A stretch of 64,000 bases of DNA from Hermatobates lingyangjiaoensis (GCA_026182355.1 JAPFBL010001617.1:6635001-6699000), one strand, 5' to 3'; positions 39,001 to 45,120 are shown, counted from the stretch's first letter. Notes: generated by a model not told the origin, from the sequence alone. Numbers and translations are program-made.

Positions 39001-39761
39001 AATGTACTCGTATAACTACATTAAAATGAATTAATGAATTCATGAAATTGAGATTCAGCGAGTTTGATTATATATTTAATTATGAAAAGTTAATTAAATA
39101 AAAATGATTCAAGCATAGCTACAAATAAATAATTTACATTAAACATATCAGACACCCTACACATTATTTAGGATATTATACTTGAATATCAAAGCTTTCT
39201 GTTCCAGGGCTAGCTATCTTGACGGTAAATCCCATATCTTGTATAAAAACAACTTCGGCATCTTCTTTTTTAAGACCTTTTTCATTATCTTCAACCTCTG
39301 CTTTTTCAACGACATCCACCTGTAAAGGAAATAAATACATCATAGCAGTCCATAGGTAATTTGGAGTACTGTATAAGGAGAACAGAATGTGCTCTAGCAT
39401 TAAACAACTCTTAAAAGTGGTAAAACCATATGTGGATACATATTAAAGGAAAAGTACAACCTCTATAGATCACAAATTTCTTAACACAACTTTATTTACA
39501 TGTACAGATATGACATGATTTGTTCAAAAAATATACAAGTAAATTTCATAAAACTCCGGTTGTAATTTCCTCTAAAATGTAATATAAAATAAGATTTTAT
39601 ATTACAATATAAAACAATAAGATTTGTAGAACACTTATTCACCTGTATACCGTTTCCATTTTCCAGGTTTGCTTCTGATGATTTTGGTTCCTTACTGACA
39701 TCATTTAGTATGTGGCCATTCAATTTATTTGTGTTGAGCTGTTTTAAATTTTCTACTGTTC
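2832..39761 (-). CDS. clu: clueless/CLUH (clustered mitochondria protein), 22 recognised coding exons
   Basis: CLU/CLUH is a cytosolic protein that binds mRNAs of nuclear-encoded mitochondrial proteins and is needed for normal mitochondrial distribution and function. The 22 exons join in phase through GT-AG introns into 1,355 codons. They cover the CLU N-terminal domain (about residues 60-140), the conserved CLU domain (about 340-600), a charged helical linker (650-720), the central eIF3/CLU region (725-970) and the TPR array (1014-1240), then an acidic-basic tail. Block motifs match human and fly CLU closely, for example [31 protein letters not shown] and ELINEALNL. Family members run about 1,300-1,450 residues, so little is missing. 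What is missing is the start: exon 1 as listed opens with a split codon after an acceptor AG, so at least one short 5' exon with the ATG lies further right. No frame break is seen. Introns range from 74 bp to about 3.6 kb, and the long ones hold transposon relics. Confidence 0.96.
4110..4420 (-). pseudogene. Gypsy-type gag relic in clu intron
   Basis: The minus strand reads [14 protein letters not shown], then [12 protein letters not shown] and VSDEVLKP in one frame, then [12 protein letters not shown] in another. This resembles the capsid part of arthropod Ty3/Gypsy gag proteins (SQLLR.M..LAG..V.D..L). Frame changes and stops show that it is dead. No LTRs were recognised nearby. Confidence 0.55.
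5582..5790 (-). CDS. clu: clu exon 21
   Basis: Residues 1219-1288. It contains [29 protein letters not shown] and [14 protein letters not shown], matching the post-TPR region of human CLUH. Confidence 0.97.
6681..6896 (-). CDS. clu: clu exon 20 (TPR)
   Basis: Residues 1147-1218. It contains [19 protein letters not shown] and [18 protein letters not shown], the last complete TPR units. Confidence 0.97.
7286..8284 (+). mobile_element. Tigger/pogo DNA transposon, degraded
   Basis: Terminal inverted repeats start CAGTGGTACCTCTTCATACG and CAGTCATACCTTTTACTACG and are flanked by TA on both sides (7284-7285 and 8285-8286), as expected for the pogo group. The inner frame has [16 protein letters not shown] (7560-7605), the Tigger DDE-domain signature, and [10 protein letters not shown] near the end. 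Most of the transposase is deleted and frames are broken. It lies in the clu intron between exons 19 and 20, opposite to clu. Confidence 0.85.
8324..8449 (-). CDS. clu: clu exon 19 (TPR)
   Basis: Residues 1105-1146. It contains [19 protein letters not shown] and [13 protein letters not shown], another TPR unit. The intron after it holds a 999-bp Tigger element. Confidence 0.97.
9083..9355 (-). CDS. clu: clu exon 18 (TPR)
   Basis: Residues 1014-1104. It holds the first two TPR-type helical pairs: [19 protein letters not shown] and [17 protein letters not shown]. Phase 0 at both ends. Confidence 0.98.
9430..9559 (-). CDS. clu: clu exon 17
   Basis: Residues 970-1013. It contains [19 protein letters not shown] and [13 protein letters not shown], which lead into the TPR array. 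The next intron is 74 bp. Confidence 0.96.
9720..9944. mobile_element. hAT-type MITE
   Basis: The ends CAGTCCTTCTTGAACTGTG and CAGGGCTTCTTAAACTTTT (reverse strand) are typical hAT terminal repeats. The 8-mer ATTTAACT occurs at 9712-9719 and at 9945-9952. This is an 8-bp target duplication, with two extra bases between the right terminal repeat and the copy. Non-autonomous, no coding frame. Confidence 0.75.
11235..11461 (-). CDS. clu: clu exon 16
   Basis: Residues 895-970. A strongly basic stretch ([16 protein letters not shown]) sits where human CLUH has KKRNKRRKNRPP. It is followed by [19 protein letters not shown] and [14 protein letters not shown]. Confidence 0.94.
12639..12748 (+). repeat. 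tandem duplication, 55-bp unit x2
   Basis: Two almost identical copies (12639-12693 and 12694-12748) starting CACTGTCTCTGTTGTTCAG lie in the intron between clu exons 15 and 16. This is a recent local duplication without obvious function. Confidence 0.9.
13094..13192 (-). CDS. clu: clu exon 15
   Basis: Residues 862-894. It contains [15 protein letters not shown], matching [15 protein letters not shown] of human CLUH. Phase 0 at both ends. Confidence 0.94.
13894..14079 (-). pseudogene. hAT/BED-type transposase N-terminus relic
   Basis: The minus strand reads [15 protein letters not shown], then after a frame change [14 protein letters not shown] and DKNDSDT, then in a third frame [16 protein letters not shown]. 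The order (basic lead, W..NPEFS.WL, C..C finger) resembles zinc-finger N-termini of hAT-type transposases. There are at least two frame changes and a stop. Confidence 0.5.
14460..14720 (-). pseudogene. Helitron helicase C-terminal relic
   Basis: The minus strand reads CFAMSITKS, stop, GETLSTAG, then CSHGQL, stop, [14 protein letters not shown] and NVVYTEAF. It aligns block by block with the Helitron helicase end in this window ([34 protein letters not shown] at 25808-25990). It is a different, older copy with at least two in-frame stops. Confidence 0.75.
15613..15819 (-). CDS. clu: clu exon 14
   Basis: Residues 793-861. It contains [38 protein letters not shown] and [15 protein letters not shown]. 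Phase 0 at both ends. Confidence 0.96.
16790..17350 (-). pseudogene. LINE (Jockey-like) reverse transcriptase relic
   Basis: The minus strand reads [16 protein letters not shown], equivalent to the QGSVLGP box of non-LTR reverse transcriptases, then FCADDIVV (the [FY].DD catalytic box) followed by FQSYLDS. A weaker tail resembles the later RT and thumb region. Several frame changes. It lies in the intron between clu exons 13 and 14, on the same strand as clu. Confidence 0.65.
18438..18652 (-). CDS. clu: clu exon 13
   Basis: Residues 721-792. It contains [33 protein letters not shown] and [17 protein letters not shown], the start of the central eIF3/CLU region. Confidence 0.96.
18845..18960 (-). 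repeat. 5S rRNA-like piece (5S pseudogene or 5S-derived SINE)
   Basis: The minus strand has TTAAGCAAC (18922-18930) and ACTTGGATGGGTAAC (18891-18905), matching the box A and box C regions of 5S rRNA genes. The 24-base spacing from TAAGC to ACTTGG equals that in animal 5S genes. The 5' half matches poorly and no poly-T terminator is seen, so a SINE3-type or pseudogene relic is likelier than a working 5S gene. It sits in a clu intron on the same strand as clu. Confidence 0.6.
19434..19670 (-). other. unidentified open frame, 78 codons
   Basis: An open frame starting [18 protein letters not shown], with mixed hydrophilic composition and few of the K/N/I biases of random AT-rich frames. TTTTACAG, acceptor-like, lies just before it. 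It sits inside the clu intron between exons 12 and 13, and the clu protein leaves no room for it. It could be a retrocopy or transposon fragment. No family is recognised. Confidence 0.2.
20205..20352 (-). CDS. clu: clu exon 12
   Basis: Residues 672-721, a Lys/Glu-rich segment ([19 protein letters not shown]) likely to be helical or coiled coil. Conservation is low here. The call rests on phase, on good splice sites (donor GTGAGT) and on the correct position between exons 11 and 13. Confidence 0.82.
20740..21062 (+). pseudogene. mariner-type transposase relic
   Basis: The frame at 20822 reads [19 protein letters not shown], the catalytic D.xG.V block of mariner transposases. A shifted frame near 20995-21058 reads [19 protein letters not shown], the second catalytic-Asp block (H.DN.P.H). 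One frame change separates them. There is no N-terminal helix-turn-helix and no terminal repeats were found. Intron between clu exons 11 and 12. Confidence 0.75.
21465..21582 (-). CDS. clu: clu exon 11
   Basis: Residues 632-671. It opens with [15 protein letters not shown], matching the HRYLLFMKLAA region of human CLUH, then becomes a charged helical linker ([20 protein letters not shown]) unlike the Ser/Glu-rich human linker. Confidence 0.9.
21597..21621 (+). repeat. (AAT)n microsatellite
   Basis: About eight AAT units lie just 5' (clu sense) of exon 11. Confidence 0.9.
22659..22921. repeat. inverted-repeat element (fold-back)
   Basis: Arms of about 95 bases (22659-22757 and 22825-22921) are near-perfect inverted copies. 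The spacer is about 70 bases and itself contains partial A/T-rich complementarity. No coding potential. It is probably a fold-back MITE of unknown superfamily in the intron between clu exons 10 and 11. No target duplication could be fixed. Confidence 0.75.
24011..24116 (-). CDS. clu: clu exon 10
   Basis: Residues 597-632. It contains [18 protein letters not shown] and [14 protein letters not shown]. The donor is TTGA before GTAAGT. Confidence 0.95.
24248..24435 (-). CDS. clu: clu exon 9
   Basis: Residues 534-597. It contains [18 protein letters not shown] and [19 protein letters not shown], the end of the CLU domain. The next intron is 131 bp. Confidence 0.97.
24909..25991 (+). CDS. truncated Helitron Pif1-like helicase, 360 codons open
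   Basis: Pif1-family helicase part of the Helitron transposase. Visible in order are IIWDECTM (Walker B, residues 3-10), [12 protein letters not shown] (about 60-71), STNMRAELF (sensor region), a [19 protein letters not shown] block (about 228-246), [15 protein letters not shown] (about 300-314) and [10 protein letters not shown] (about 328-337). Walker A and everything upstream are missing. [11 protein letters not shown], which normally lies well before Walker B, is found at about 24847-24880 in another frame, so a deletion joined the two parts. The remaining frame has no stops, so the insertion is fairly young. A working helicase is not expected without the P-loop. The ATG is simply the first in the frame. 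Confidence 0.88.
   Translation: MFIIWDECTMTHKNALEAVDRTLRDIRNNNTVMGGIVMVLSGDFRQTLPVIPKGTRADGIRACLKSSIIWYRTQTLRLSTNMRAELFGDASSSQFANNLLTLGEGKVPINQNGEITISPICTPVKSELDLMNKVYPNLAQHYLNSNQSSYEDLNHYQNWLCERAILAPKNVTVNSINFELLKRIPGTLHTYKSIDAVTDESEAVQYPIEFLNSLDPSGTPQHKLDLKVGAPIMLLRNLDPPRLCNGTRLVVKKMLPHVIEATILTGYGKGQDVFIPRIPVIPTDVPFNFKRLQFPVKLSFAMSINKSQGQTLSVAGLHLLEPCFSHGQLYVGSSRVGSSKNLYILAPEDKTKNVVYHEVL
26293..26320 (+). repeat. Helitron 3' terminal hairpin and CTAG end
   Basis: CCCGG at 26293-26297 pairs with CCGGG at 26304-26308. CTAG closes the element at 26320 and is followed by T, as in AT-target insertion. Confidence 0.9.
27433..27827 (-). CDS. clu: clu exon 8
   Basis: Residues 403-534, the longest exon and the heart of the CLU domain. 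It contains [38 protein letters not shown] and [14 protein letters not shown]. The intron after it (3.0 kb) holds a Helitron. Confidence 0.98.
28125..28954. mobile_element. Tigger/pogo-type non-autonomous element
   Basis: The left end TAGTGGTACCTCGGTCCGC and the reverse strand of the right end CAGTAGTACCTCTATTGACG are imperfect terminal inverted repeats related to those of the Tigger at 7286-8284. TA precedes the left end and CA follows the right end, which looks like a decayed TA duplication. Inside, a C/T-rich block near 28580-28625 resembles the block near 7945-7990 of the other copy. No transposase motif remains. Intron between clu exons 7 and 8. Confidence 0.7.
29567..29703 (-). CDS. clu: clu exon 7
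   Basis: Residues 357-402. It contains [19 protein letters not shown] and [18 protein letters not shown], near the start of the most conserved CLU-domain block. Phase joins exactly to exon 6. The next intron (1.74 kb) holds a Tigger-type MITE. Confidence 0.97.
29789..30018 (-). CDS. clu: clu exon 6
   Basis: Residues 280-357. It contains [18 protein letters not shown] and [19 protein letters not shown], shared with fly and human CLU. The donor is GATA before GTAAGT. The intron after it is only 85 bp. Confidence 0.97.
31454..31733 (-). CDS. clu: clu exon 5
   Basis: Residues 187-280, from a lysine-rich lead ([10 protein letters not shown]) through IDCTPPEY-like [12 protein letters not shown] to [19 protein letters not shown] and STRGFYLNQ-like CTRGFFLNQ. 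Three GT donors are possible at the end. The one after AAATCA is chosen because it joins in phase to [10 protein letters not shown] of the next exon. Confidence 0.95.
32495..32636 (-). CDS. clu: clu exon 4
   Basis: Residues 140-186 plus one base of codon 187. It contains [20 protein letters not shown] and the [18 protein letters not shown] block. The donor is CAAG before GTAAGT. Confidence 0.97.
34385..35182 (-). pseudogene. Tigger (TIGD-like) transposase relic
   Basis: The minus strand starts [13 protein letters not shown] at 35182, like TIGD-type transposases. A HTH piece [16 protein letters not shown] follows near 35030-35070, then [20 protein letters not shown] and a DDE-domain block with [18 protein letters not shown] in the frame at 34542-34964. 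In the place of the expected DETGLFW catalytic Asp the sequence reads MTKQGFFG, so a catalytic residue is lost as well. Stops and frame changes are present. Its transposase family is the same as the element at 7286, but it is a separate copy. Intron between clu exons 3 and 4, clu sense strand. Ends not defined. Confidence 0.8.
35540..35700 (+). repeat. PLE pLTR traces with hammerhead-like hairpin
   Basis: At 35572-35588 GGTTTT pairs with AAAACC and is followed by GAAACGTC, as in the family A pLTRs at 42068 and 47050. At 35660-35705 a minus-strand piece resembles family C pLTRs (degenerate CAGACGA box, GAAA kept). Both are short, decayed insertions in a clu intron. Confidence 0.55.
36234..36395 (-). 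CDS. clu: clu exon 3
   Basis: Residues 86-139, [18 protein letters not shown] to LKEGSVIK, part of the CLU N-terminal domain. Phase 0 at both ends. The donor is AAAG before GTCGAT, which is not a strong consensus but is fixed by the protein match. The 3.6-kb intron that follows holds a Tigger copy. Confidence 0.95.
37940..38403. other. GC-richer block of likely mobile origin
   Basis: This block of about 460 bases is clearly GC-richer than its surroundings and ends at a hammerhead-like motif and a LINE 3' end. It has no open frame with a recognised motif. It may be the rest of a PLE terminal repeat or of the LINE. Confidence 0.35.
38404..38440 (+). ncRNA. hammerhead-like motif, family J
   Basis: CCGAAGA (one change from CTGANGA), one extra A, a perfect 8-bp stem GGAGAAAG with CTTTCTCC (loop GAAGTCA), one C, then GAAAC. 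The stem is the longest of all copies in the window and its sequence is unrelated to the others. Confidence 0.5.
38454..38735 (+). pseudogene. LINE ORF2 C-terminus and 3' tail
   Basis: The 79-codon frame reads [19 protein letters not shown], matching the C-terminal Cys/His motif region of I/Jockey-type LINE ORF2 (C..C.EEEET..H.L..C, with the later His and Cys lost), and then runs to a stop at 38693. An (AAT)n tail at about 38717-38735 closes the element, typical for these LINEs. 5'-truncated. Intron between clu exons 2 and 3. Confidence 0.75.
39182..39319 (-). CDS. clu: clu exon 2
   Basis: Residues 40-85, with an acidic lead ([12 protein letters not shown]) and then the conserved [15 protein letters not shown] start of the CLU N-terminal domain. 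Phase 0 at both ends. The 2.8-kb intron that follows holds a LINE 3' end and a hammerhead-like motif near 38.4 kb. Confidence 0.92.
39643..39761 (-). CDS. clu: clu exon 1 of those recognised
   Basis: Residues 1-39 of the recognised protein, opening ..[15 protein letters not shown] and closing NGIQ. The acceptor is TTTCAG before GAACAG and the donor is CAG before GTGAAT. The first codon is split, so an upstream exon is required. This variable N-terminal part is assigned by phase and by its position next to exon 2 rather than by conservation. The next intron is 323 bp. Confidence 0.75.
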
Positions 39762-40334
39762 CTGAAACACATAATTTTTTTTTCAAAACTAAGTTAAACA
39801 CTAAGAAATTTACAATCAATATTCTTTCTTTTAGGTTTTAGGATAAACAGTGCAAAGATTTTACATCACACTGAGATCAATTTTATTAATAACAATATAT
39901 TGCTTAACTTAATATGTGTATAGCTTTCTAGGTAATTTAGCTACGTAGTCCTCTAGGCAGCAGTTATGTAAAATAAATTTATTACTTTTTTAATATTAGC
40001 GAAAGCTCCAAAGCACAGATAACAGGATAATACATTCAGTTCATTGTTTTTTTTAAGTTACAGAGATGTGGAATTTCTCATATTTAGAAAATAAAGGAAC
40101 AATTTTCCACATAAAACTAGTATTATGAAAAGAAATGAAACAGGTCGGTTCTACTTGTGAATTCTACTCGTATATCTCCTCCTTTTCTCATACCATACTC
40201 AAGAATATTACAAGTTCGAAACAAGTTCTTTTATAAAACTTCTTTTATGTGCAGACTTCTTCTTTGTTCTTTTCATACTCTCCTTTTTTGACCAAATATT
40301 TAAATAAATAAACTAAAAAACCTAACACTAACCA
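39762..40334. other. upstream of first recognised clu exon
   Basis: Intron-like AT-rich sequence. The clu frame stays open upstream of the exon 1 acceptor as far as an ATG at 39817-39819, but that stretch codes MIVNFLVFNLVLKKK, reads like an intron end and ends in TTTCAG, so I do not take it as coding. No initiating exon is seen here. Confidence 0.5.
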
Positions 40335-40580
40335 GATAACATTGCAAAAACTCATTTGATATTTCGAAGAATCGTCGTCATCAGAAGAGATGTGACTCGA
40401 CTAGCTTGAGGAGTGAAACCACACTAGAGTATTCCTTTGTAGGAATCGGAAGGGACAAAAAGTGATCTTACTGAAGAAAAAAAACTAAATAATATAAATA
40501 GAGCAAATAATAAATTAAAATCAAATAAAGTGAGTAAGGGAAAAGAAATAAAAGGATAAGAGATAAAAGAACAAAACTAA
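40335..40580 (-). repeat. PLE family B pLTR (minus copy)
   Basis: Inverted copy of 42215-42470, sharing the T-rich block, TTTTTGTCCCTTCC, the GTCGAGT block and the hammerhead-like motif. It is the outer left boundary of the family B pair. Confidence 0.7.
40362..40384 (-). ncRNA. hammerhead-like motif, family B
   Basis: Exact CTGATGA, one extra C, a short stem closed by GA with TC, then GAAAT. Partner of the plus-strand motif at 42415. Confidence 0.45.
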
Positions 40581-40739
40581 ATACGAAATGCTATTTAAAT
40601 TTATAAATAAAATATAAATTTGTAAAATAAATACATAATAATTAAAACAAAAATTAAAAAATAATAAAAAAATAACGTTTGAGATTGAGTCTAGGAGTTA
40701 TTCAGAAGCCTTCAAGATAAACATGGCAGTGGAATCTAT

Positions 40740-40990
40740 GATCTATTTAAGGATTCGTACTCGGAAACAGTCATTGAACTTGAGTCCGTGATAGTTTGCG
40801 TGAATTGTATCAGGAAGGTTGCCGTGCTGACCAACGGAAGCCCTATGACTTTCATATGCAGGCTCAGCTTAGTAGAGCTCAAACCTACTAAAATGCATCA
40901 CTCCGGGTACAGGCCAGTTGGTAAACAGAGTTTCAAGAAATACAGGAAGTCTTAGCATTTATCGGGTAGGAAGTCCAAGGTGTAATGGTC
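40740..40990 (-). pseudogene. PLE GIY-YIG domain C-terminal relic (minus)
   Basis: The minus strand reads SHRASVGQHGNLPDTIHAN then LKFNDCFRVRILK, which aligns with HRLSVGKRSSLPVATHAN and LSFNGCFTVQVLK of the PLE at 45950-46156. One end of this minus copy meets the start of the plus-strand PLE piece at about 40985. Confidence 0.65.
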
Positions 40991-41690
40991 GGTTCTGTAT
41001 GGACAGATTTAAAACCTATCAACGCCCAACAGTATCTTCACTATCAAAGCTTCCATCAATATCATGTAAAGAATAATGATACTGAACTATTCCTAGATCA
41101 TATTGCGTCTAATAACGCAATTAGGGGATTCTCTCCATTACGGCAATATCATATTAACCACTTAAAAGATAAATCCCCTGAGCATGGCTACCCTAATAAT
41201 TTAATCAATAGTCCTACCTGTCTTGCCTGCTGAAGTCCATTATCGTTCTAAGCCTAAAATAGATCATGATAATTTCACATTCTTAAAAGCTACTTTTTTC
41301 CAAGGTAGGATAACTTGGATAACTTAATAACTTTTTTCTGTTATTAAGGATTTTTTTACCTTCGGAATTTTCGACAACCTCTTAACCTTAGATCTATTTT
41401 TCCCCATATTTCTCCCTTGACTCCTTATGAGATTGGTGGTATGCGTCAGTCTAGGCGTCATAACTGTCAGCCTTGCATCATAATCAATCCTTATTCCTAT
41501 TAAATATACCTACCCGATAAATGCCAAGACTTCCTGCATTATTCAAAACTGTGTCTACCGACCAGACTGTACCAGGAGTGATGCAATTTATGTGGGTCAA
41601 CAAAACCTTTAACAGATCACAGATTCCAGTACCACGGTTACCTTGAGAGCTTCTGAGTATCTCCTGCACTCAATCACAAACGTTGCTTCA
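40985..41690 (+). pseudogene. PLE reverse transcriptase/GIY-YIG relic (plus)
   Basis: The frame at 40985 reads KPINAQQYLHYQSFHQYHVK and later HGYPNNLINS, the end of a Penelope-type RT. Near 41440-41480 follows SRRHNCQPCIIINPYS, the Cys-containing linker, and near 41575-41600 DAIYVGQ, the YVG of the GIY-YIG nuclease. Stops and frame changes interrupt it. With the minus piece just before, it makes a head-to-head pair whose 3' ends point outward. Confidence 0.65.
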
Positions 41691-42049
41691 TATTTCATAT
41701 GTTTTAATTTGTTTTTTTAATTATTATTTACTCATATTACTTAGTATATATATATATATAATATATAACTGATAATATATAACTGATAGTAATCAGTTAG
41801 TCTGGTCCAAGTTTTTGACCAGTTAAGATGTTAGTTCACTAACTATCTATTGTTACTTCATTTTATATAATGTAAATTTCATCATTTTTCTAATTCAAAA
41901 ATTCTGACTTCTGTAAGTTCATAAAAATGTTTATTGCTTTTCTATTACTTCTACTTGTATATATATTTTTGTTTTTTCACAACTGTAATATTCCATTTTG
42001 ATGTTAGTTATATGTTGATGTTTATATATGATTTCTTGTCATCCTTTGT

Positions 42050-42185
42050 TTGTAGGCCTATGAAAAAGGTTTTAAATAAAACCGAAACGTCGGCATTGAG
42101 AGTTTGATTTTGATCCTGGAAAATTGACCGAATCCCGATTACATTATACACCTATTCTATCCAACGGTTGATATATTATTGAATT
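42050..42185 (+). repeat. PLE family A pLTR (plus) with hammerhead-like hairpin
   Basis: The hairpin GGTTTT-AAAT-AAAACC at 42068-42083 is followed by GAAACGTC. The upstream box is CTATGAA, a decayed CTGANGA. The downstream part is an inverted copy of 46947-47045. An adjacent (TA)n follows at about 42190-42212. Confidence 0.7.
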
Positions 42186-42214
42186 TTTATATATATATAT
42201 ATATATATATAGTT

Positions 42215-42470
42215 TTATTCTTTTAATTCTTTTCCTTTACTTATTTTATTGGATTTTAACTTATTATGCTTTATTTATATTATTTGGATTTTTTTTCTTT
42301 AGTAACTTTATTTTTTGTCCCTTCCCCTCCCTGCTTGTGTTAGCAACACTTTTACTCCGACTTCTACGAACTCCAATTTGGATCACTTCTCAAGCGAGTC
42401 GAGTAACGTCTCTTCTGGTGAAGACGATTAGTCGAAATTATCAAAATGTGTTTATAATGTTTTCTACGTG
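42215..42470 (+). repeat. PLE family B pLTR (plus copy)
   Basis: Inverted partner of 40335-40580. Together they bracket the family B coding relics. Confidence 0.7.
42415..42437 (+). ncRNA. hammerhead-like motif, family B
   Basis: CTGGTGA (A6 changed to G), one extra A, stem GAC with GTC, loop GATTA, then GAAAT. Confidence 0.4.
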
Positions 42471-42655
42471 TTATCCTTTTTAGCTCGATTCATTTAGCCT
42501 TCAGGGACCGTTTCGGTTTTAATTCAGTAATAAATAAATTATTAGCCATATAACAGCTACCCGGGGAATATAATGATTTTATACCACAATAATTAATTTG
42601 AAGTAGAATTCTTCGTTCCTTGCTTCACAATTCAGTTTTCCAATATACGAGTATA

Positions 42656-43539
42656 TACGAGGTCGAGTAATAAGTTCGTTTTGTCTGTAGGGCGTACATG
42701 GTTTGCCAAATCGCAACACTGCTCGAAAGAAAGGAAATAGAATTAAAATCGGAATTCAGTCGGTCAATTACCACGTCAGGGCAGTAGTTGAAATGGGCCT
42801 CCATGTCACGTGCCCGCCACCTCGATCCCCGTTCCCTCTCAGTTGTTTCTGACGGAGTGATTCAATTTCTTTATGCACAGGGTTCAAATCAGTTCAAATT
42901 CACGAACAGCTCATTTTTTATGGAGAAGTGTAATGAGTGAATCAATGGTGAGGAGATGGGTACGTGAAATTTAAGCGGGAAGACATTCAATTGAGGATAA
43001 AGTGGAAGAGGCAGACCCTCAGTTAGACGGACGAAATTGTCGCAGAAATCGACAATGCAATTCGCAAAGATCGTCGTTCAATCTGGATGAACTCACCTGA
43101 GTTTCCCAGACATCTCACGATCATCATCCAAAGTCGTTCGAAAACTTGACTTTCGGAAAGTTTCCCTTAGGGTCCAAGAGAATAAAGTCTTCCCGCCTTA
43201 AATTCACGTACCCACCTCACCATTGATTCATCATTACACCTTCTCCATAAAAAATGAGCTGTTCGTGAATTTGAACTGATTTGAAACCCTGTGCATAAAG
43301 AAATTGAATCACTCCGCGCAAAACAATTCGAGAGGGAAGGGTATCGAGGTGGCGGGACTGACATGGAGGCTCCATTTCAACTACCTGCCCTGACGTTGGT
43401 AATTGACCTACTGAGGTCCCCCACCTCTCATTCTATTCCCCCACCTCTCGTCTTTCGAGCAGTGTTGCCGGATTTGGCAAAAACCACTCCTACCGCCCTA
43501 CAGACCAAAACGGAACTTATTTTCTGGACGACCCTCGTA
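42656..43539. mobile_element. mariner-like fold-back (inverted duplication of a 5' half)
   Basis: The ends TACGAG and CTCGTA are flanked by TA. The left part (to about 43160) is the 5' half of a mariner: VIQFLYAQGSNQFKF, VRRWVREF and FPDISR pieces of the helix-turn-helix and linker, with frame changes. The right part (about 43170-43539) is an inverted copy of the same half, so the catalytic half is missing and the whole can fold into one long hairpin. It sits between PLE pLTRs. Confidence 0.8.
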
Positions 43540-43574
43540 TATATATACTCAAAATTCGAAAAAACTATCCAAAC

Positions 43575-43808
43575 TGTACGCAAATCAGCTCAAAAACGAA
43601 GAAAAGCAACACAGAGAAAGAGACACACTTACAAACTCAAATTTTCGGATGATCCGTCTTAGGGTTGCCGGGACGGTTTCCTGCCGTTGTGTTTCCGGCG
43701 TGCTTGGTCGCCCATTCTATTTTCTCCTGAAAACGGATCATCCGAAAATTTGAGTTTGTAAGTGTGTCTCTTTCTCTGTGTGTTACTTTTCTTCTTTTTT
43801 GAGCTGAT
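43575..43808. repeat. PLE family H pLTR fold-back
   Basis: Arms 43580-43655 and 43731-43808 are almost perfect inverted copies of about 75 bases with a 75-base GC-richer spacer. The right arm starts in a hammerhead-like motif and ends at a (TA)n tract. No coding sequence lies between the arms. Confidence 0.75.
43727..43747 (+). ncRNA. hammerhead-like motif, family H
   Basis: CTGAAAA (G8 changed to A), one extra C, stem GGAT with ATCC around a single C, then GAAA. The inverted arm has the same hairpin behind a damaged box. Confidence 0.4.
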
Positions 43809-43820
43809 ATATATATATAT

Positions 43821-43957
43821 GATCAAACCAGAATATGAAAATGGGAAAACAAGACTAAGATCTTTCAACCGTAACAAGCGGTCTTCCTCAGAGTCAAAAA
43901 CCCAACTGATAAAGATCTTAGTCTTGTTTTCCCATTTTCATATTGTGGTTTGACCAT
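43821..43957. repeat. PLE family C pLTR fold-back
   Basis: About 45-base inverted arms (43821-43866 and 43911-43957, sharing GACTAAGATCTTT) enclose a hammerhead-like motif on the minus strand. A (TA)n tract borders it at 43806-43820. Confidence 0.7.
43863..43891 (-). ncRNA. hammerhead-like motif, family C
   Basis: Exact CTGAGGA, one extra A, stem GACCG with CGGTT (one G-T pair), loop CTTGTTA, then GAAAG. Confidence 0.5.
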
Positions 43958-44571
43958 TGATGATTGTTATTTCTCATGTTTATGTGAAAGCAATATTATA
44001 TATATATATTGCTAAGAAAACAATACAAAAAACAAGGCTTTTCTAAAATAGTTTGAAATACACATTAAAAGGACTCAATAGAAATTTCAAAAGAGCTGGT
44101 TCTTTAATCTTCTTTATAGACGTAACGTACTGCTTTCGTGTAGCACAGGGTCATATTTATTACTAATCACATATTATTAATTAATAATACATTCATACAT
44201 ATTATTAATCAGCATGGTTAAGTCCTACACAATAACAAAATAAGAATTGATTTTATATGTTAAAACAAGCAATGGGATTATTAATATATGAATTAGAGGT
44301 AAATATAAACCCACTGAACTGTGCAAAAAGGGACGTTCAAATATATGATTACAAAGCAACACAGTTCAGGGTCGTAAAAGTTTGAGATAAGAGATAAAAA
44401 TTATATAATTACGCAACATTATTTTCAATCGAAATAGAGCACTCACTATAGCAAAAAATAAAATAGAAGTATGAAGAATATAATAAAAAGGTAATTTCAT
44501 GAAGGAATACACAAAATTTCATTACAAACAAAGTGAAATAAAATAAAAATTAGTTTTGAACTTACAAAACA

Positions 44572-44576
<5 letters not shown>

Positions 44577-44607
<31 letters not shown>
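44577..44607. repeat. (TA)n microsatellite
   Basis: About 15 TA units at the left edge of the 44.6-45.1 kb segment. Confidence 0.95.
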
Positions 44608-44609
<2 letters not shown>

Positions 44610-45119
44610 AATTAAAGAGGCAGAGAAAAAATTGACAGAAGACACTGGATTATCTATGACATGTGTCGCCGTCAGATCTGACATAACTCACATCAAAGTT
44701 TCAACACCTGGCGTAATCAGGAAAGACGTGGTCGAATAGGTGGCCTGGCACCGGCCACTAGTTACAAAGTAAACTAGTAACAGCTGACCCAATACACCAA
44801 TCTGATTTTTGCCATCAAAAAGGGAAAAACAGTGGGATAAAAAGAAGGAGGCGAGTTTGAAGAAAAAATAAAGCAAAATGCAATCAAAGAAATAATTACA
44901 ATATATAGAATTACTATTATTACGAATATTATTTATTATTTTGTTTTCTTTCCAAAACTTTAGTCCTGTTTTGCTTTCGGAATGGCTTACTGATCTCCAA
45001 ATGATCGCAGATGTCGAAATATCGTAAGGGGATTTCACGTTTTTTTCTGAGAGTTTTTCTTTTTGATTTTATTTCACTCAGGCTCATTGAACCACTTTTA
45101 ATTATAACAAATATATGTA

Positions 45120-45120
<1 letters not shown>
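44608..45120 (+). other. segment between (TA)n tracts, PLE family E-like end
   Basis: Near 44960-45050 the plus strand resembles the family E pLTR at 48890-49010: a GATCGCAGATGTCGAAATAT piece against GACGAGGACATCGAAATAT there. The CTGANGA box is degraded. The rest, including a minus open frame at 44688-45038, is unidentified. Confidence 0.4.

Noticed and set aside
39762..39819. Upstream extension of clu exon 1 to an ATG at 39819
   Set aside because: It reads through a good splice acceptor and codes a hydrophobic, AT-biased run without CLU similarity.
43291..43662. 123-codon plus-strand frame
   Set aside because: Runs through the inverted mariner copy and the pLTR. No protein motif in this orientation.
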